DNA of 64,000 bases from Halpernia humi. GTDB lineage: Bacteria > Bacteroidota > Bacteroidia > Flavobacteriales > Weeksellaceae. Below are positions 35,298 to 43,941 of this stretch, piece after piece. The notes below the pieces were generated by a model. The model ran no database searches. It worked only from the letters and a program-made list of their open reading frames with translations, and was not told where the DNA came from. Both the position numbers and the translations under genes were made by a program. The DNA lies in the NCBI RefSeq assembly GCF_900108025.1, contig NZ_FNUS01000002.1, positions 248,001-312,000 on the forward strand, written 5' to 3'. The first letter of the stretch is position 1, and each line of letters begins with the position of its first letter.

Positions 35298-35747
35298 TTA
35301 TCTTATTTGATTTTTAAATTCTTTTTTAAGTAAGTCAATTAGTGATTGATATGCTTTTTCAAATTTTGGAAATTCGGTCATAAAACCCTTACTTTCAAAT
35401 AGTTTTAACATTTTTAATGTGTTGTCAAAACTATGTTTAGTTTTATTTGAAAGATACAAACTGCTTTCCCAATAGTATTTGTCTAGTTCTTTTCTTTTTG
35501 CAAAAATATTTTGTTCAAAACTTTGGAATTCCCCCTTGCTTTTTCTATCAATAATAATTTGAATTTTAATTAAATTGTCATAGAGTTCAAGGATTTTCTT
35601 TGCTTTTATTTCATAAAAATATTTTGAACGATGTTCTCTAATTTTAATTTTATAATCAAGTAAAGTTTTAACTATAAAGCCAATAACTCCAATAACTACA
35701 GTAATCTGCGACCAATATTCAGCAATAAATCTAAAAACTTGATTCAT
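35298..35747 (-). CDS. Unknown single-pass protein of the accessory island
   Basis: This 149-residue protein has one N-terminal membrane helix (ITVVIGVIGFIVKTLLDY) followed by a long basic helical region (KIREHRSKYFYEIKAKKILELYDNLIKIQIIIDRKSKG), probably coiled coil, in the cytoplasm. No family is recognised. Its ATG overlaps the stop codon of the preceding gene (TAATG), so the two are translationally coupled and probably act together. Confidence 0.7.
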   Translation of the reverse strand: MNQVFRFIAEYWSQITVVIGVIGFIVKTLLDYKIKIREHRSKYFYEIKAKKILELYDNLIKIQIIIDRKSKGEFQSFEQNIFAKRKELDKYYWESSLYLSNKTKHSFDNTLKMLKLFESKGFMTEFPKFEKAYQSLIDLLKKEFKNQIR

Positions 35748-36046
35748 TAGTCAACATAATTTGTAGCAATTCCAAAAACATTAGTTTCATTTGAGCAAAG
35801 ATGATTGTCCTCAATTTTATAAACATTATAAGTTTTAATTTTTCCACCCCAATCTATTGAAAACTTAAACTTATTTTCATTTTCTGTCATGAATTTCCAC
35901 TCTCTTTCGGAAAACAAATCTTTAGATATTTTAATGTCATAGGTTGTTGGTGGTGTTCCTCCTTTCTTTTCTAGTTCTTTGCTTTTTTCTATTATTAATT
36001 TGTAAATTTTTTCTGTGATTCGGTAAAATTCAGGATGTCTATTCAT
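35747..36046 (-). CDS. Unknown small cytoplasmic protein of the accessory island
   Basis: This 99-residue protein has no signal or membrane segment. It begins with a helix (FYRITEKIYKLIIEKSKELEKKGG), followed by a mixed segment (FKFSIDWGGKIKTYNVYKIED). It is coupled by a 1-base overlap to the membrane-anchored partner downstream. The pair has the size and arrangement of a two-gene module such as an immunity, toxin-antitoxin or defence accessory pair, but nothing in the sequence proves that. Confidence 0.65.
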   Translation of the reverse strand: MNRHPEFYRITEKIYKLIIEKSKELEKKGGTPPTTYDIKISKDLFSEREWKFMTENENKFKFSIDWGGKIKTYNVYKIEDNHLCSNETNVFGIATNYVD

Positions 36047-36070
36047 TTTAGCAGTAATATTTGTTTAAAC

Positions 36071-36102
36071 TTGCAGGTAACTCATAAATACCCGCAACTA
36101 CC
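36071..36102. repeat. Cassette-boundary motif C
   Basis: TTGCAGGTA (36071-36079) and TACCCGCAA (36089-36097) are inverted arms with one mismatch. The strand-reversed core GTTACCTGC equals the core of boundary B. It lies 25 bases upstream of the first island gene, closing the island on its secA side. Confidence 0.45.
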
Positions 36103-36154
36103 ATTTTCAACTATTTACAAATATTTATAATTATTTTTAATCGTAAATATAAAT

Positions 36155-36184
36155 AAAAAAACTCCTCCAAAAAGGAAGAGTTTT
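36155..36184 (-). terminator. secA terminator
   Basis: On the minus strand AAAACTCTTCC pairs with GGAGGAGTTTT (one mismatch) around TTTTT and is followed by TTTTATTTATATTT. It is the last signal before the accessory island. Confidence 0.7.
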
Positions 36185-36191
36185 ATAATAA

Positions 36192-36236
36192 ACTTTGCCA
36201 AAGTAAAGATTATATGCTTTAAAACTTTGGCAAAGT
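36192..36236. repeat. 13-bp inverted repeat just past secA
   Basis: ACTTTGCCAAAGT (36192-36204) is repeated as its exact reverse complement at 36224-36236, with a 19-base spacer. Each arm is itself nearly palindromic (ACTTTG..CAAAGT). It lies 16 bases past the secA stop and could stabilise the mRNA end or be a protein-binding site. Confidence 0.5.
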
Positions 36237-36251
36237 GGAAGTTAAAAATTT

Positions 36252-39200
36252 TTACGCCGGAATCTCGCCTTTGTACAAGAAAGAAATAATTTCTTTATTC
36301 ACATTTTCTACCATTTCGCTGAAAAGGTAAAAAGATTCTTGTTTGTAAATTACGAGCGGATCTTTTTGTTCGTAAACCGCGCCTTGTGAAGAACGACGAA
36401 GATCATCCATTTCGCGAAGGTGAAGTTTCCAGTTTTCATCAATGATGGAAAGGGAAATGTTTTTTTCAAAATCATTAATTAAACTTTCACATTTGGTCTC
36501 AAACGCTTCTTTTAAATCGGTTACAATGGTCATTGTTTTTGTGCCATCTGTAAAAGGAACCTGTATCATTTTAAACATTGAACCTTGCGTATTGTACACG
36601 TTTTCAATGATTGGGAACGATTTTTCTTTTAAAAGTTGCAGTCTTTGGTTGTAATCTTCTTGTGCTTTTTCAAATAAAAGATTCGTCAAAGCCGGAATTT
36701 GCATATTTTTAAATCCTTCTTCATTTACTGGCGCTTCCATAGTAAAGAATTTAATGATATCAAATTCAAAATCTTTATAATTATTGGCTAATTTGTTTTT
36801 TGAAACGATAGATTGTGCTACATCGAAAATCATATTAGCAATATCATATTTCAAATGATCGCCAAACAATGCATTTTTTCTTCGTTTGTAGATTACATCG
36901 CGCTGTTTGTTCATCACGTCATCATACTCCAACAATCTTTTTCGGATTCCAAAATTGTTTTCTTCTACTTTTTTCTGTGCGCGCTCAATGGATTTTGAAA
37001 TCATAGAATGCTGAATGACTTCACCTTCTTTATGGCCCATTCTGTCCATCATTTTGGCAATTCTTTCAGAACCAAAAAGTCGCATAAGGTTATCTTCCAA
37101 AGACACATAAAATTGTGAACTTCCCGGATCTCCTTGTCGGCCAGCTCTACCACGAAGTTGTCTATCTACACGGCGAGAATCGTGGCGTTCTGTTCCCACA
37201 ATTGCTAAACCACCATTTTCTTTTACGTGGCCAAGAAGTTTGATATCCGTTCCACGTCCTGCCATATTTGTAGCAATCGTTACAACGCCTTCTCCACCTG
37301 CTTCGGCAACAATTTCTGCTTCTCTGGCGTGTAGTTTTGCATTTAAAACATTGTGTTTTATTTGTCTTAAACTTAATGCTTTAGATAGTAATTGTGAAAT
37401 TTCAACCGAAGTTGTACCCACCAAAACTGGTCTTCCTGCGGCGGTTAATTTTTCAATTTCTTCTATAACTGCGGCATATTTTTCACGATTGGTTTTGTAA
37501 ACCAAATCTTGTCTGTCGTCTCTTATAATAGGCTTGTTAGTTGGTATTACCACCACATCCAACTTATAAATTTCCCAAAGTTCTCCGGCTTCAGTTTCCG
37601 CAGTTCCCGTCATTCCGGCGAGTTTATTATACATACGGAAATAATTTTGAAGCGTAATTGTAGCAAAAGTTTGGGTTGCTGCTTCAATTTTCACATTTTC
37701 TTTGGCTTCAATTGCTTGGTGAAGTCCGTCAGAATAGCGTCTTCCTTCCATTATACGGCCGGTAGATTCATCCACAATTTTTACTTCGCCGTCAATGACT
37801 ACATATTCATCATCTTTTTCAAATAATGTGTAGGCTTTTAATAATTGATTTAAAGTATGGATTCTTTCAGATTTTATTCCAAATTCTCGGAATAATTCTT
37901 CTTTGGCTTCAAATTCTTCTTCTTTAGAAAGATTTTTGTTTTCTAAATCTGCCAAATCTGTTGCGATATCATTTAAAACAAAGAAATTTTGATCTTCGTT
38001 TCCTGCTGACATATATTCTACACCTTTGTCGGTGAGGTCGATTTGGTTATTTTTTTCGTCGATTACAAAATATAAATCTTGATCTACAATCGGCATATCG
38101 CGATTGTTATCTTGCATATATTGCGCCTCGGTTTTTTGCAAAAGTGTTCTGTGCCCGCTTTCTGACAAAAATTTAATTAAAGGTCTAGATTTTGGCAAAC
38201 CTCTGTACGCTTGTAGTAATTTAAAACCACCTTCTTTTGTATTTCCTGCAGCAATTAATTTTTTTGCTTCTGCAAATATGGCTGAAACGGTTTTCTTTTG
38301 AATTGAAACAACACGATCAACACTTGGTTTTAGCAAATCAAATTCTTGTCTATCGCCTTGTGGAACAGGGCCAGAAATAATTAAAGGTGTTCTTGCATCA
38401 TCTACTAATACAGAATCTACCTCATCTACAATAGCGAAATTTAATTCTCCTTGAACGAGTTCTTCAGGAGAAGTCACCATGTTATCTCTTAAATAATCGA
38501 AGCCAAACTCGTTATTAGTACCATAAGTGATGCTAGATTGATAGGCTTTTCTACGAGAATCAGAGTTGGGTTGATGATTATCAATACAATCTATAGACAA
38601 TCCGTGGAATTCATAAATTGGGCCCATCCACGCGCTATCACGTCTTGCTAAATAATCATTCACGGTTACAACGTGAACGCCGCGACCCGTCAAAGCGTTT
38701 AAATAAATTGGTAAAGTTCCTACTAAAGTTTTTCCTTCACCGGTTGCCATTTCCGCAATTTTCCCTGAATGTAAAACCACACCTCCAATATATTGTACAT
38801 CATAATGCACCATATCCCATTTTATAGCAGTTCCGGCAGCGTTCCATTCATTAAGCCAAACCGCTTGCTCTCCATCAATTTTTACAAAATCTTTTGTTGC
38901 TGCAAGTTCTCTATCGCGATCATTTGCTGTCACTCGGATTTCTCCATTTTGAGACAATCTTCGCGCCGTTTCTTTAATAACTGCAAAAGCTTCAGGTAGA
39001 ATTTCACCTAAAACTTTTTCTTCAACTTCGTAAGATTCTTTTTTTAAATTTTCTATTTTAGTAAAAAAGCCTTCCTTCTCGTCTACGTTCGTAGAATTTT
39101 TTATCGACTCTTTGGCCGCTTCGATTTGGGAAGTAAAATTTGCGGTCGCCGTTTTTAATTTTTCTTTAAATTCAGCGGTTTTTTCTCTTATGCCATCATC

Positions 39201-39323
39201 AGAAAGTGCACTGATTGCTGGTTCAACTGCTTTTATTTTTTTTAAAACTTTTTGTACTTCTTTTAAGTCTTTGGTATTTTTATCGCCCAAAAAACCTTTA
39301 AGAACCTTACTTAAAACATCCAT
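36252..39323 (-). CDS. secA: Preprotein translocase ATPase SecA
   Basis: This 1023-residue protein carries all SecA domains: nucleotide-binding folds with [22 protein letters not shown] and [18 protein letters not shown], the [19 protein letters not shown] Walker B region, and [37 protein letters not shown]. It is longer than the E. coli enzyme because of Bacteroidota insertions (about 40-105 and 330-480), and it lacks the C-terminal Cys-rich zinc tail, ending at YKGEIPA. It drives Sec export of the many secreted proteins in this window. Confidence 0.98.
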   Translation of the reverse strand: MDVLSKVLKGFLGDKNTKDLKEVQKVLKKIKAVEPAISALSDDGIREKTAEFKEKLKTATANFTSQIEAAKESIKNSTNVDEKEGFFTKIENLKKESYEVEEKVLGEILPEAFAVIKETARRLSQNGEIRVTANDRDRELAATKDFVKIDGEQAVWLNEWNAAGTAIKWDMVHYDVQYIGGVVLHSGKIAEMATGEGKTLVGTLPIYLNALTGRGVHVVTVNDYLARRDSAWMGPIYEFHGLSIDCIDNHQPNSDSRRKAYQSSITYGTNNEFGFDYLRDNMVTSPEELVQGELNFAIVDEVDSVLVDDARTPLIISGPVPQGDRQEFDLLKPSVDRVVSIQKKTVSAIFAEAKKLIAAGNTKEGGFKLLQAYRGLPKSRPLIKFLSESGHRTLLQKTEAQYMQDNNRDMPIVDQDLYFVIDEKNNQIDLTDKGVEYMSAGNEDQNFFVLNDIATDLADLENKNLSKEEEFEAKEELFREFGIKSERIHTLNQLLKAYTLFEKDDEYVVIDGEVKIVDESTGRIMEGRRYSDGLHQAIEAKENVKIEAATQTFATITLQNYFRMYNKLAGMTGTAETEAGELWEIYKLDVVVIPTNKPIIRDDRQDLVYKTNREKYAAVIEEIEKLTAAGRPVLVGTTSVEISQLLSKALSLRQIKHNVLNAKLHAREAEIVAEAGGEGVVTIATNMAGRGTDIKLLGHVKENGGLAIVGTERHDSRRVDRQLRGRAGRQGDPGSSQFYVSLEDNLMRLFGSERIAKMMDRMGHKEGEVIQHSMISKSIERAQKKVEENNFGIRKRLLEYDDVMNKQRDVIYKRRKNALFGDHLKYDIANMIFDVAQSIVSKNKLANNYKDFEFDIIKFFTMEAPVNEEGFKNMQIPALTNLLFEKAQEDYNQRLQLLKEKSFPIIENVYNTQGSMFKMIQVPFTDGTKTMTIVTDLKEAFETKCESLINDFEKNISLSIIDENWKLHLREMDDLRRSSQGAVYEQKDPLVIYKQESFYLFSEMVENVNKEIISFLYKGEIPA

Positions 39324-39428
39324 ATTTATTAAATCTTAAGACTGCGAAAATATTTTTGTAACAGTCATTTTTGCTTTTTTAGTGAATCGCACGGGCAGAA
39401 AGCAAACTGCAGCATGCGGCTTGAGTTT

Positions 39429-39650
39429 TTAGTACTCGTCTTCGTTCCAAAGGAAATCGTCATCCGTAGGATAATCTGCCCAAACTTCTTCTATACTTTC
39501 ATACACTTCGCCTTCGTCTTCAATGGCTTGAAGGTTTTCTACTACTTCCATTGGTGCTCCTGTGCGGATTGCGTAATCAATAAGTTCTGCTTTGGTCATC
39601 GGCCAAGGTGCGTCGCTAAGATATGAAGCCAATTCTAATGTCCAGTACAT
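39429..39650 (-). CDS. DUF2795 domain protein
   Basis: This 73-residue acidic protein has the pattern MYWTLELASYLSDAPWPMTKAELIDYAIRTGAPMEVVENLQAI, typical of DUF2795, followed by an acidic tail (DEGEVYESIEEVWADYPTDDDF). It is cytoplasmic and its function is unknown; it is conserved near secA in related genomes as far as I recall. Confidence 0.85.
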   Translation of the reverse strand: MYWTLELASYLSDAPWPMTKAELIDYAIRTGAPMEVVENLQAIEDEGEVYESIEEVWADYPTDDDFLWNEDEY

Positions 39651-39756
39651 AATATTATATTTTTTGCAAAAATAGAAAATTAGATGACATAAAAAAGTTT
39701 TTTGTCCCTGATTTTCAACAATCTTTGATTTTTATTTTAATTAATTTTTCTAAAAA

Positions 39757-40785
39757 TCAAAATCGATTTCTCAAAAACCATTCCACGAAGATTTTTATGC
39801 CATTTTGGAAGTTGGTTTTTGGTTCGTAATTTAAGAGTGTTTTGGCTTTAGAAATATCGGCGTTTGTTCTTTCCACATCGCCTTTTTGCATTGGAAGTTG
39901 TTTGATTTTTGCCTTTATATTTAATGTGTTTTCCAAGGTAGAAATCATTTCGCGTAATGTAATCACTTCACTTTCACCGAGATTGACGATTTCGTAAACT
40001 TTATCATTTTTTTCTAAAAAAAGTATGGCTTTTAAAACACCATCAATAATATCATTTACAAAAGTGTAATCTCTCGCCGTAGAACCATCGCCAAAAAAAG
40101 GAATTTCTTCGTTGTTTGTGATTAGTTTAGAAAATTTATGAATCGCTAAATCTGGTCTTTGTCGCGGGCCATAAACTGTGAAAAAGCGCAACAAAATCAT
40201 ATCAATATTATACAAACTGTGATAAACATGTCCTAAAACTTCACTGCATTTTTTAGTCGCAGCATAAGGCGAAATCGGGCGATCTACATTATCGGTTTCA
40301 GAAAAAGGAACTTTCTCATTATTACCATAAACACTTGAAGAAGAGGCGCAAACGAACTTTTTGATATTAAATTTCTGGCACAATTCATATAAATTTTGCG
40401 TGCCTTTTACGTTTACTTCTTGATAATCCAAAGGTCGCTCAATAGACGGACGAACGCCTGCTAAAGCCGCCAAATGAATGATTAAGTCTATTTTATTTGA
40501 ATTGAAAATTTTTTCTAAACCATCATAATCTCTAATGTCTTGATTATGAATTTGGTAATTTTCATCGTTAATTAAAAGTTGTAGTTTTTCAATGTCAGAA
40601 TTTTTATCTTGAAAACTAAATTCCACATAATTTCCGACAGATTCTAAAGTGTTTTTTATTTTAATTTTATAGTCATAGAAATCATCAAAATTGTCAACAT
40701 TAATGACAGAATGTCCTTTTTTTAAAAGTTGTTCTACTAAATGCGAACCGATAAAACCGCTTCCGCCTGTTACAAGATAATTCAT
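39757..40785 (-). CDS. NAD-dependent sugar-nucleotide epimerase (UDP-glucuronate 4-epimerase-like)
   Basis: This 342-residue extended short-chain dehydrogenase has TGGSGFIGSHL (7-17) for NAD binding and the SPYAATKK active-site motif (Tyr-x3-Lys). LAALAGVRPSIERPLDYQEVNVKGT and FFTVYGPRQRPDLAIHKF match the CapI/GalE-like UDP-glucuronate epimerase branch. It would make activated sugars for capsule or LPS. It stands alone here, so substrate specificity is inferred. Confidence 0.88.
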   Translation of the reverse strand: MNYLVTGGSGFIGSHLVEQLLKKGHSVINVDNFDDFYDYKIKIKNTLESVGNYVEFSFQDKNSDIEKLQLLINDENYQIHNQDIRDYDGLEKIFNSNKIDLIIHLAALAGVRPSIERPLDYQEVNVKGTQNLYELCQKFNIKKFVCASSSSVYGNNEKVPFSETDNVDRPISPYAATKKCSEVLGHVYHSLYNIDMILLRFFTVYGPRQRPDLAIHKFSKLITNNEEIPFFGDGSTARDYTFVNDIIDGVLKAILFLEKNDKVYEIVNLGESEVITLREMISTLENTLNIKAKIKQLPMQKGDVERTNADISKAKTLLNYEPKTNFQNGIKIFVEWFLRNRF

Positions 40786-40869
40786 ATTTTATATTAATAT
40801 AGCAAAAATAAGAAAAACAAAACGTAAAGTGATGCACAATAAAATTCTTATTTTTACAAAAAAAATCAA

Positions 40870-41664
40870 ATGAAATTCTCTGGGCAAATCCTAAAAATGA
40901 TCACTGAAAATGGAAAACCAATTCAATATTACTTGAATCTTTCGGGAGATTTAATTCACATGAACCAATTATTTGATAAAAAAATTAGCCTAAAACATAT
41001 TGGTTATGAATGCGTGAACTGCGGAAAAAATGAAAAAATCTACCGCATGGGATTTTGCAAAAATTGTTTTTTTGAGTCGCCTTATGCAAGTGAAACCATC
41101 ATTAGACCAGAACTTTCCACCGCACATTTGGGAATTGGCGAAAGGGATTTGGCCGTAGAAGAAAGTATTCAATTGCAACCGCACATCGTTTATTTGGCTT
41201 ACACAGGCGATGTAAAAGTGGGTGTAACGCGGGAATCGCAAATCCCAACAAGATGGATTGACCAAGGCGCAACTTTCGCGTTGGAAATTGCGCGCACGGA
41301 AAACCGCTACGAAGCAGGAATGATAGAAGTCGCCATGAAAGAGTATTTCGCAGATAAAACCAATTGGCGAAAAATGTTGCAAGATGATTTTGAAGACGAT
41401 TTGGATTTAAAAGATTTTCAAGAAAAAGTGAAAGATTATTTCCCGGAAGAATTTAAAAAATTTCATTTAATTGATGGCGAAATCCAGCGTTTAGATTTTC
41501 CTTATGAAGCACCAGAAAGCATTAATTCTTTCACTTTAGATAAAAAACCAGAATTTGAAGGCGTTTTAAAAGGTATTAAAGGACAATATCTGTCTTTCGA
41601 AGGTGGAAATTTTATTAATATGAGAGGGCACGAAGGTTATGTGGTGGAATTGGAAGTGGAGTAA
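40870..41664 (+). CDS. DUF2797 protein with a four-Cys site
   Basis: This 264-residue cytoplasmic protein carries CVNC (48-51) and CKNC (63-66), a likely zinc site, then a segment resembling the GIY-YIG fold (HIVYLAYTGDVKVGVTRESQIPTRWIDQGATFA). FLEIARTENRYEAGMIEVAMK-like helices follow. This is the DUF2797 family, whose role is unknown; the nuclease-like fold is an inference from pattern, with key catalytic residues not certain. Confidence 0.8.
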   Translation: MKFSGQILKMITENGKPIQYYLNLSGDLIHMNQLFDKKISLKHIGYECVNCGKNEKIYRMGFCKNCFFESPYASETIIRPELSTAHLGIGERDLAVEESIQLQPHIVYLAYTGDVKVGVTRESQIPTRWIDQGATFALEIARTENRYEAGMIEVAMKEYFADKTNWRKMLQDDFEDDLDLKDFQEKVKDYFPEEFKKFHLIDGEIQRLDFPYEAPESINSFTLDKKPEFEGVLKGIKGQYLSFEGGNFINMRGHEGYVVELEVE

Positions 41665-41683
41665 AATCTTTCATTCATTTTGC

Positions 41684-42025
41684 TTAGATTTTTGATTTTA
41701 ATATTCTGATTAAAAAATAATTTAAAAACCCCACAAACCACCAAACTGGAATTTTTAAAAAACAATACCAAAGATTAAATCCATCAACCATTGTAAATTT
41801 ATTATAAACATTATGAACTTCGATTTTATTAGAAATAGTGGGAATTGCAATTCAAAAAAGTAAAAACCAACAGATTTTTTGTAAAAAATCAAGTTTTACT
41901 TTATTTCTTAAATAAACGAAATAAAATAGAATGTTTAGAATTATTAAAATTAAAATATCAGAATAACTAAATAAAGTTAATGGTTCTGCCGGTTCTGAAA
42001 ATAAATTTTGTAAAAAACTAAACAT
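41684..42025 (-). pseudogene. Small membrane protein gene interrupted by an in-frame TGA
   Basis: From ATG 42025 a frame reads 57 residues (MFSFLQNLFSEPAEPLTLFS...DFLQKICWFLLF), meets TGA at 41852-41854, and continues for 55 residues in the same frame (IAIPTISNKIEVHNVYNKF...VWWFVGFLNYFLIRILKSKI) to TAA at 41684. Together it forms a 113-codon protein with three or four membrane helices. One base change (TGG Trp or GGA Gly to TGA) explains the stop. The ATG overlaps the thioredoxin stop by 8 bases, so it is the last gene of the sulfur operon. Recent inactivation is most likely. Confidence 0.7.
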
Positions 42026-42317
42026 AGGAATTTAATAAAGTCGTCAAACGGTTCACATCATGCACGCCGCTTTCTTTATACAATAATTCGCCTTTTTTGA
42101 AAACGGCTATAGTCGGAACGCCACGAACGCCGTATTGCGAGGCAATCGCAGGATATTGATCGATATCGATTTTTATAATTCTGGCTTTATCACCAATATT
42201 TGCTTTTACCGTTGTTAAAACGGAAGATTGCACTTTGCAAGGTTGACACCAAGTGGCGAAAAAATCGATTAAAACTGGGCGTTCAGATTGTATGAGTTCT
42301 TGAAATTTTGCTGACAT
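42018..42317 (-). CDS. Thioredoxin with CQPC active site
   Basis: This 99-residue thioredoxin fold has no signal peptide. The active site is TWCQPCK (Cys24, Cys27) instead of the usual WCGPC; the cis-proline loop VRGVPTIAVFKKG is intact. Gln in place of Gly between the cysteines is seen in specialised thioredoxins and may shift redox potential. Its position at the end of a persulfide operon suggests it reduces protein or rhodanese persulfides. Confidence 0.92.
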   Translation of the reverse strand: MSAKFQELIQSERPVLIDFFATWCQPCKVQSSVLTTVKANIGDKARIIKIDIDQYPAIASQYGVRGVPTIAVFKKGELLYKESGVHDVNRLTTLLNSYV

Positions 42318-42369
42318 TTTTAAAGATTTTTAGATGATAGACGAATAGATGATAGACTTTTTAAAAAAA

Positions 42370-42564
42370 TTATTTCTTTTCAGTATAAGGAACTGCGCAA
42401 TTTCCACCAGCGCAACCGAGTTTAAAAACCGCCATTCCGGCGTAATAAAGTCCGATTAAACCCATCCACCAAACTTGGTCTTTCACTGCCAAAGCAATAA
42501 AAAATAAACCACCAATTAAGTAAATTATTCGGCGTAAATCCCAACCGCTAATATATTTTTTCAT
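42370..42564 (-). CDS. Small two-helix membrane protein of the sulfur operon
   Basis: This 64-residue protein has two hydrophobic helices (IIYLIGGLFFIALAVK; WWMGLIGLYYAGMAVFKLG) and then CAGGNCAVPYTEKK, which places two cysteines at the membrane face. It resembles YgaP-type membrane domains found with rhodaneses. It may anchor or relay persulfide sulfur to its cytoplasmic partners; inference from context. Confidence 0.75.
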   Translation of the reverse strand: MKKYISGWDLRRIIYLIGGLFFIALAVKDQVWWMGLIGLYYAGMAVFKLGCAGGNCAVPYTEKK

Positions 42565-42574
42565 TTGTTTAAAT

Positions 42575-42886
42575 TTATTTCAATATTTTTTGTTCTAAAC
42601 TTCTCCAGCCGCCGCCATTATAAACTTCTGTGAAACCGTTTTTTTCTAAAATAGATTTTGCGGAAGCGCTGCGCATTCCACTCGCACAGCAGGTGATCAC
42701 AGGTTTGTTTTTATTAATTTTCTTTAAATTTTGTGAAAGATTTTGTAGCGGTATATTTTTAGAGTTTCGGATGTGTCCGCCGCTATATTCTGCCGTAGTT
42801 CTAACGTCTATTATTTGCGCGCCATTTTGCATTAATGATGGAAAATCTACTGTGCTACCACCGAAAAGTTTTTTAAGCCAATTCAT
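42575..42886 (-). CDS. Single-domain rhodanese-like sulfurtransferase
   Basis: This 103-residue rhodanese fold carries IIDVRTTAEYSGGHIRNSKNIPL and active loop CCASGMRS (catalytic Cys67 preceded by Cys66). There is no signal peptide. It should carry sulfane sulfur from persulfides to acceptors such as thioredoxin or cyanide. Its start overlaps the preceding gene by 4 bases. Confidence 0.92.
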   Translation of the reverse strand: MNWLKKLFGGSTVDFPSLMQNGAQIIDVRTTAEYSGGHIRNSKNIPLQNLSQNLKKINKNKPVITCCASGMRSASAKSILEKNGFTEVYNGGGWRSLEQKILK

Positions 42887-43113
42887 AAATTTGTTGAATT
42901 TTTTTGTTGTTTAGTTTTGTCAAAAATCGAAAATATTAGATACCCCAAAAACATTCCATAAACGGAAGAGTTTATAGGTTTTGAAGTAATAAGACAAGTT
43001 CCCGTTGCACAGCCAATGAAGTGGTAGTAAGCAAATCCTAAAATACCGCCCACCAAAACTCCAATTAAACCGAGCCGATTTTCACGAACAAATTTTATTA
43101 ATTTTTCTTGCAT
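42883..43113 (-). CDS. DUF6132-type membrane protein
   Basis: This 76-residue protein has a polar N-terminus, a membrane helix (LGLIGVLVGGILGFAYYHFIGC), a CATGTCLITSKP segment with two cysteines and a second helix (VYGMFLGYLIF). This layout is the DUF6132 family of Bacteroidota, repeatedly found in sulfide or rhodanese operons. The Cys-x4-Cys loop may bind sulfur or metal. It overlaps both neighbours. Confidence 0.8.
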   Translation of the reverse strand: MQEKLIKFVRENRLGLIGVLVGGILGFAYYHFIGCATGTCLITSKPINSSVYGMFLGYLIFSIFDKTKQQKNSTNL

Positions 43114-43301
43114 GTATTAATTCCGAAAAGTGTGTAAAGTGGGCAAAATGACACAAAACTGGTAAGAACAAAAACACCAGCAAAAACTAAGAGAACAATT
43201 CCCAAAGTTCCACTTATTGTTCCGTTGTAATACAAAAAGCCTATAACAATGGCGATGATGATTCTAAGAATTCGATCTAAACCGCCCATATTTGATTTCA
43301 T
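43098..43301 (-). CDS. DUF2892 membrane protein (YgaP-like)
   Basis: This 67-residue protein MKSNMGGLDRILRIIIAIVIGFLYYNG with FVLTSFVSFCPLYTLFGINTC is typical of DUF2892, the two-helix membrane module of YgaP rhodaneses. The C-x2-LYTLFGINTC end is conserved in the family. In fused homologues this part anchors a rhodanese at the membrane; here it is a separate gene. Confidence 0.88.
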   Translation of the reverse strand: MKSNMGGLDRILRIIIAIVIGFLYYNGTISGTLGIVLLVFAGVFVLTSFVSFCPLYTLFGINTCKKN

Positions 43302-43317
43302 ATCTAATTATTTAAGA

Positions 43318-43938
43318 TTATTTTTTATTAAAATTAATGAAAAGTTCTGTTCCTTGTCTTGCAGGAATACTATTGTAGCATTCTTCCATTGTTTCTATTT
43401 TAAAATATTTTTTAAATAAAAAATGATATTCACCTGCACTTCCACCAAATGGCGGTCCTTTTTTTTCAAAAGTTTTGTTAAACAAAAGCCCTATAATTTT
43501 TCCTTTTTCAGAAAGAAGTTCGGCGGATTTTTTTACGTATTCCGTTCTTTCTATGGGCGGAATGGCGCAAAAAAATGTTTGTTCTATCATAAGATCATAA
43601 GTTCCCACATGTTGAAAAAAATCTTCGCAAATCACCTTTATTTGGGGTTTTTCACTAAATCTCTTTTGCAAAATATCTACTGCGAAAGGAGAAATATCTA
43701 AAATCGTGATATTCTGAAATCCATTTTCTGTCAAAAAATCGGCTTCATGTGCATTTCCACAACCTGGGATTAAAATTCTTGCCTCTTTGTTTGGAAACTG
43801 CAACATGTATTTTTCAATTGCAGGAGAAGTGTAACCAATATCCCAACCGGTTTCTTCATTTTCCCAACGCTCATTCCAAAAATTTTTGTCTAAAATTTGC
43901 TCTTTTTTTTGAGTACCGCAATTCAGTTCTTCAGACAT
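43318..43938 (-). CDS. TPMT-family SAM-dependent methyltransferase
   Basis: This 206-residue class I methyltransferase has FWNERWENEETGWDIGYTSPAI and the SAM motif ILIPGCGNAHEADFLTENGF, both hallmarks of the thiopurine methyltransferase family. EQTFFCAIPPIERTEYVKK is also conserved. Bacterial members methylate thiols, sulfide or metalloids. In a persulfide operon, methylation of hydrogen sulfide or small thiols to volatile products is a reasonable inference. Confidence 0.88.
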   Translation of the reverse strand: MSEELNCGTQKKEQILDKNFWNERWENEETGWDIGYTSPAIEKYMLQFPNKEARILIPGCGNAHEADFLTENGFQNITILDISPFAVDILQKRFSEKPQIKVICEDFFQHVGTYDLMIEQTFFCAIPPIERTEYVKKSAELLSEKGKIIGLLFNKTFEKKGPPFGGSAGEYHFLFKKYFKIETMEECYNSIPARQGTELFINFNKK

Positions 43939-43941
43939 TTT

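Noticed and set aside
40990-41382. 130-codon minus-strand ORF
   Set aside because: It is antisense to the DUF2797 gene, whose Cys motifs and fold are convincing on the plus strand.
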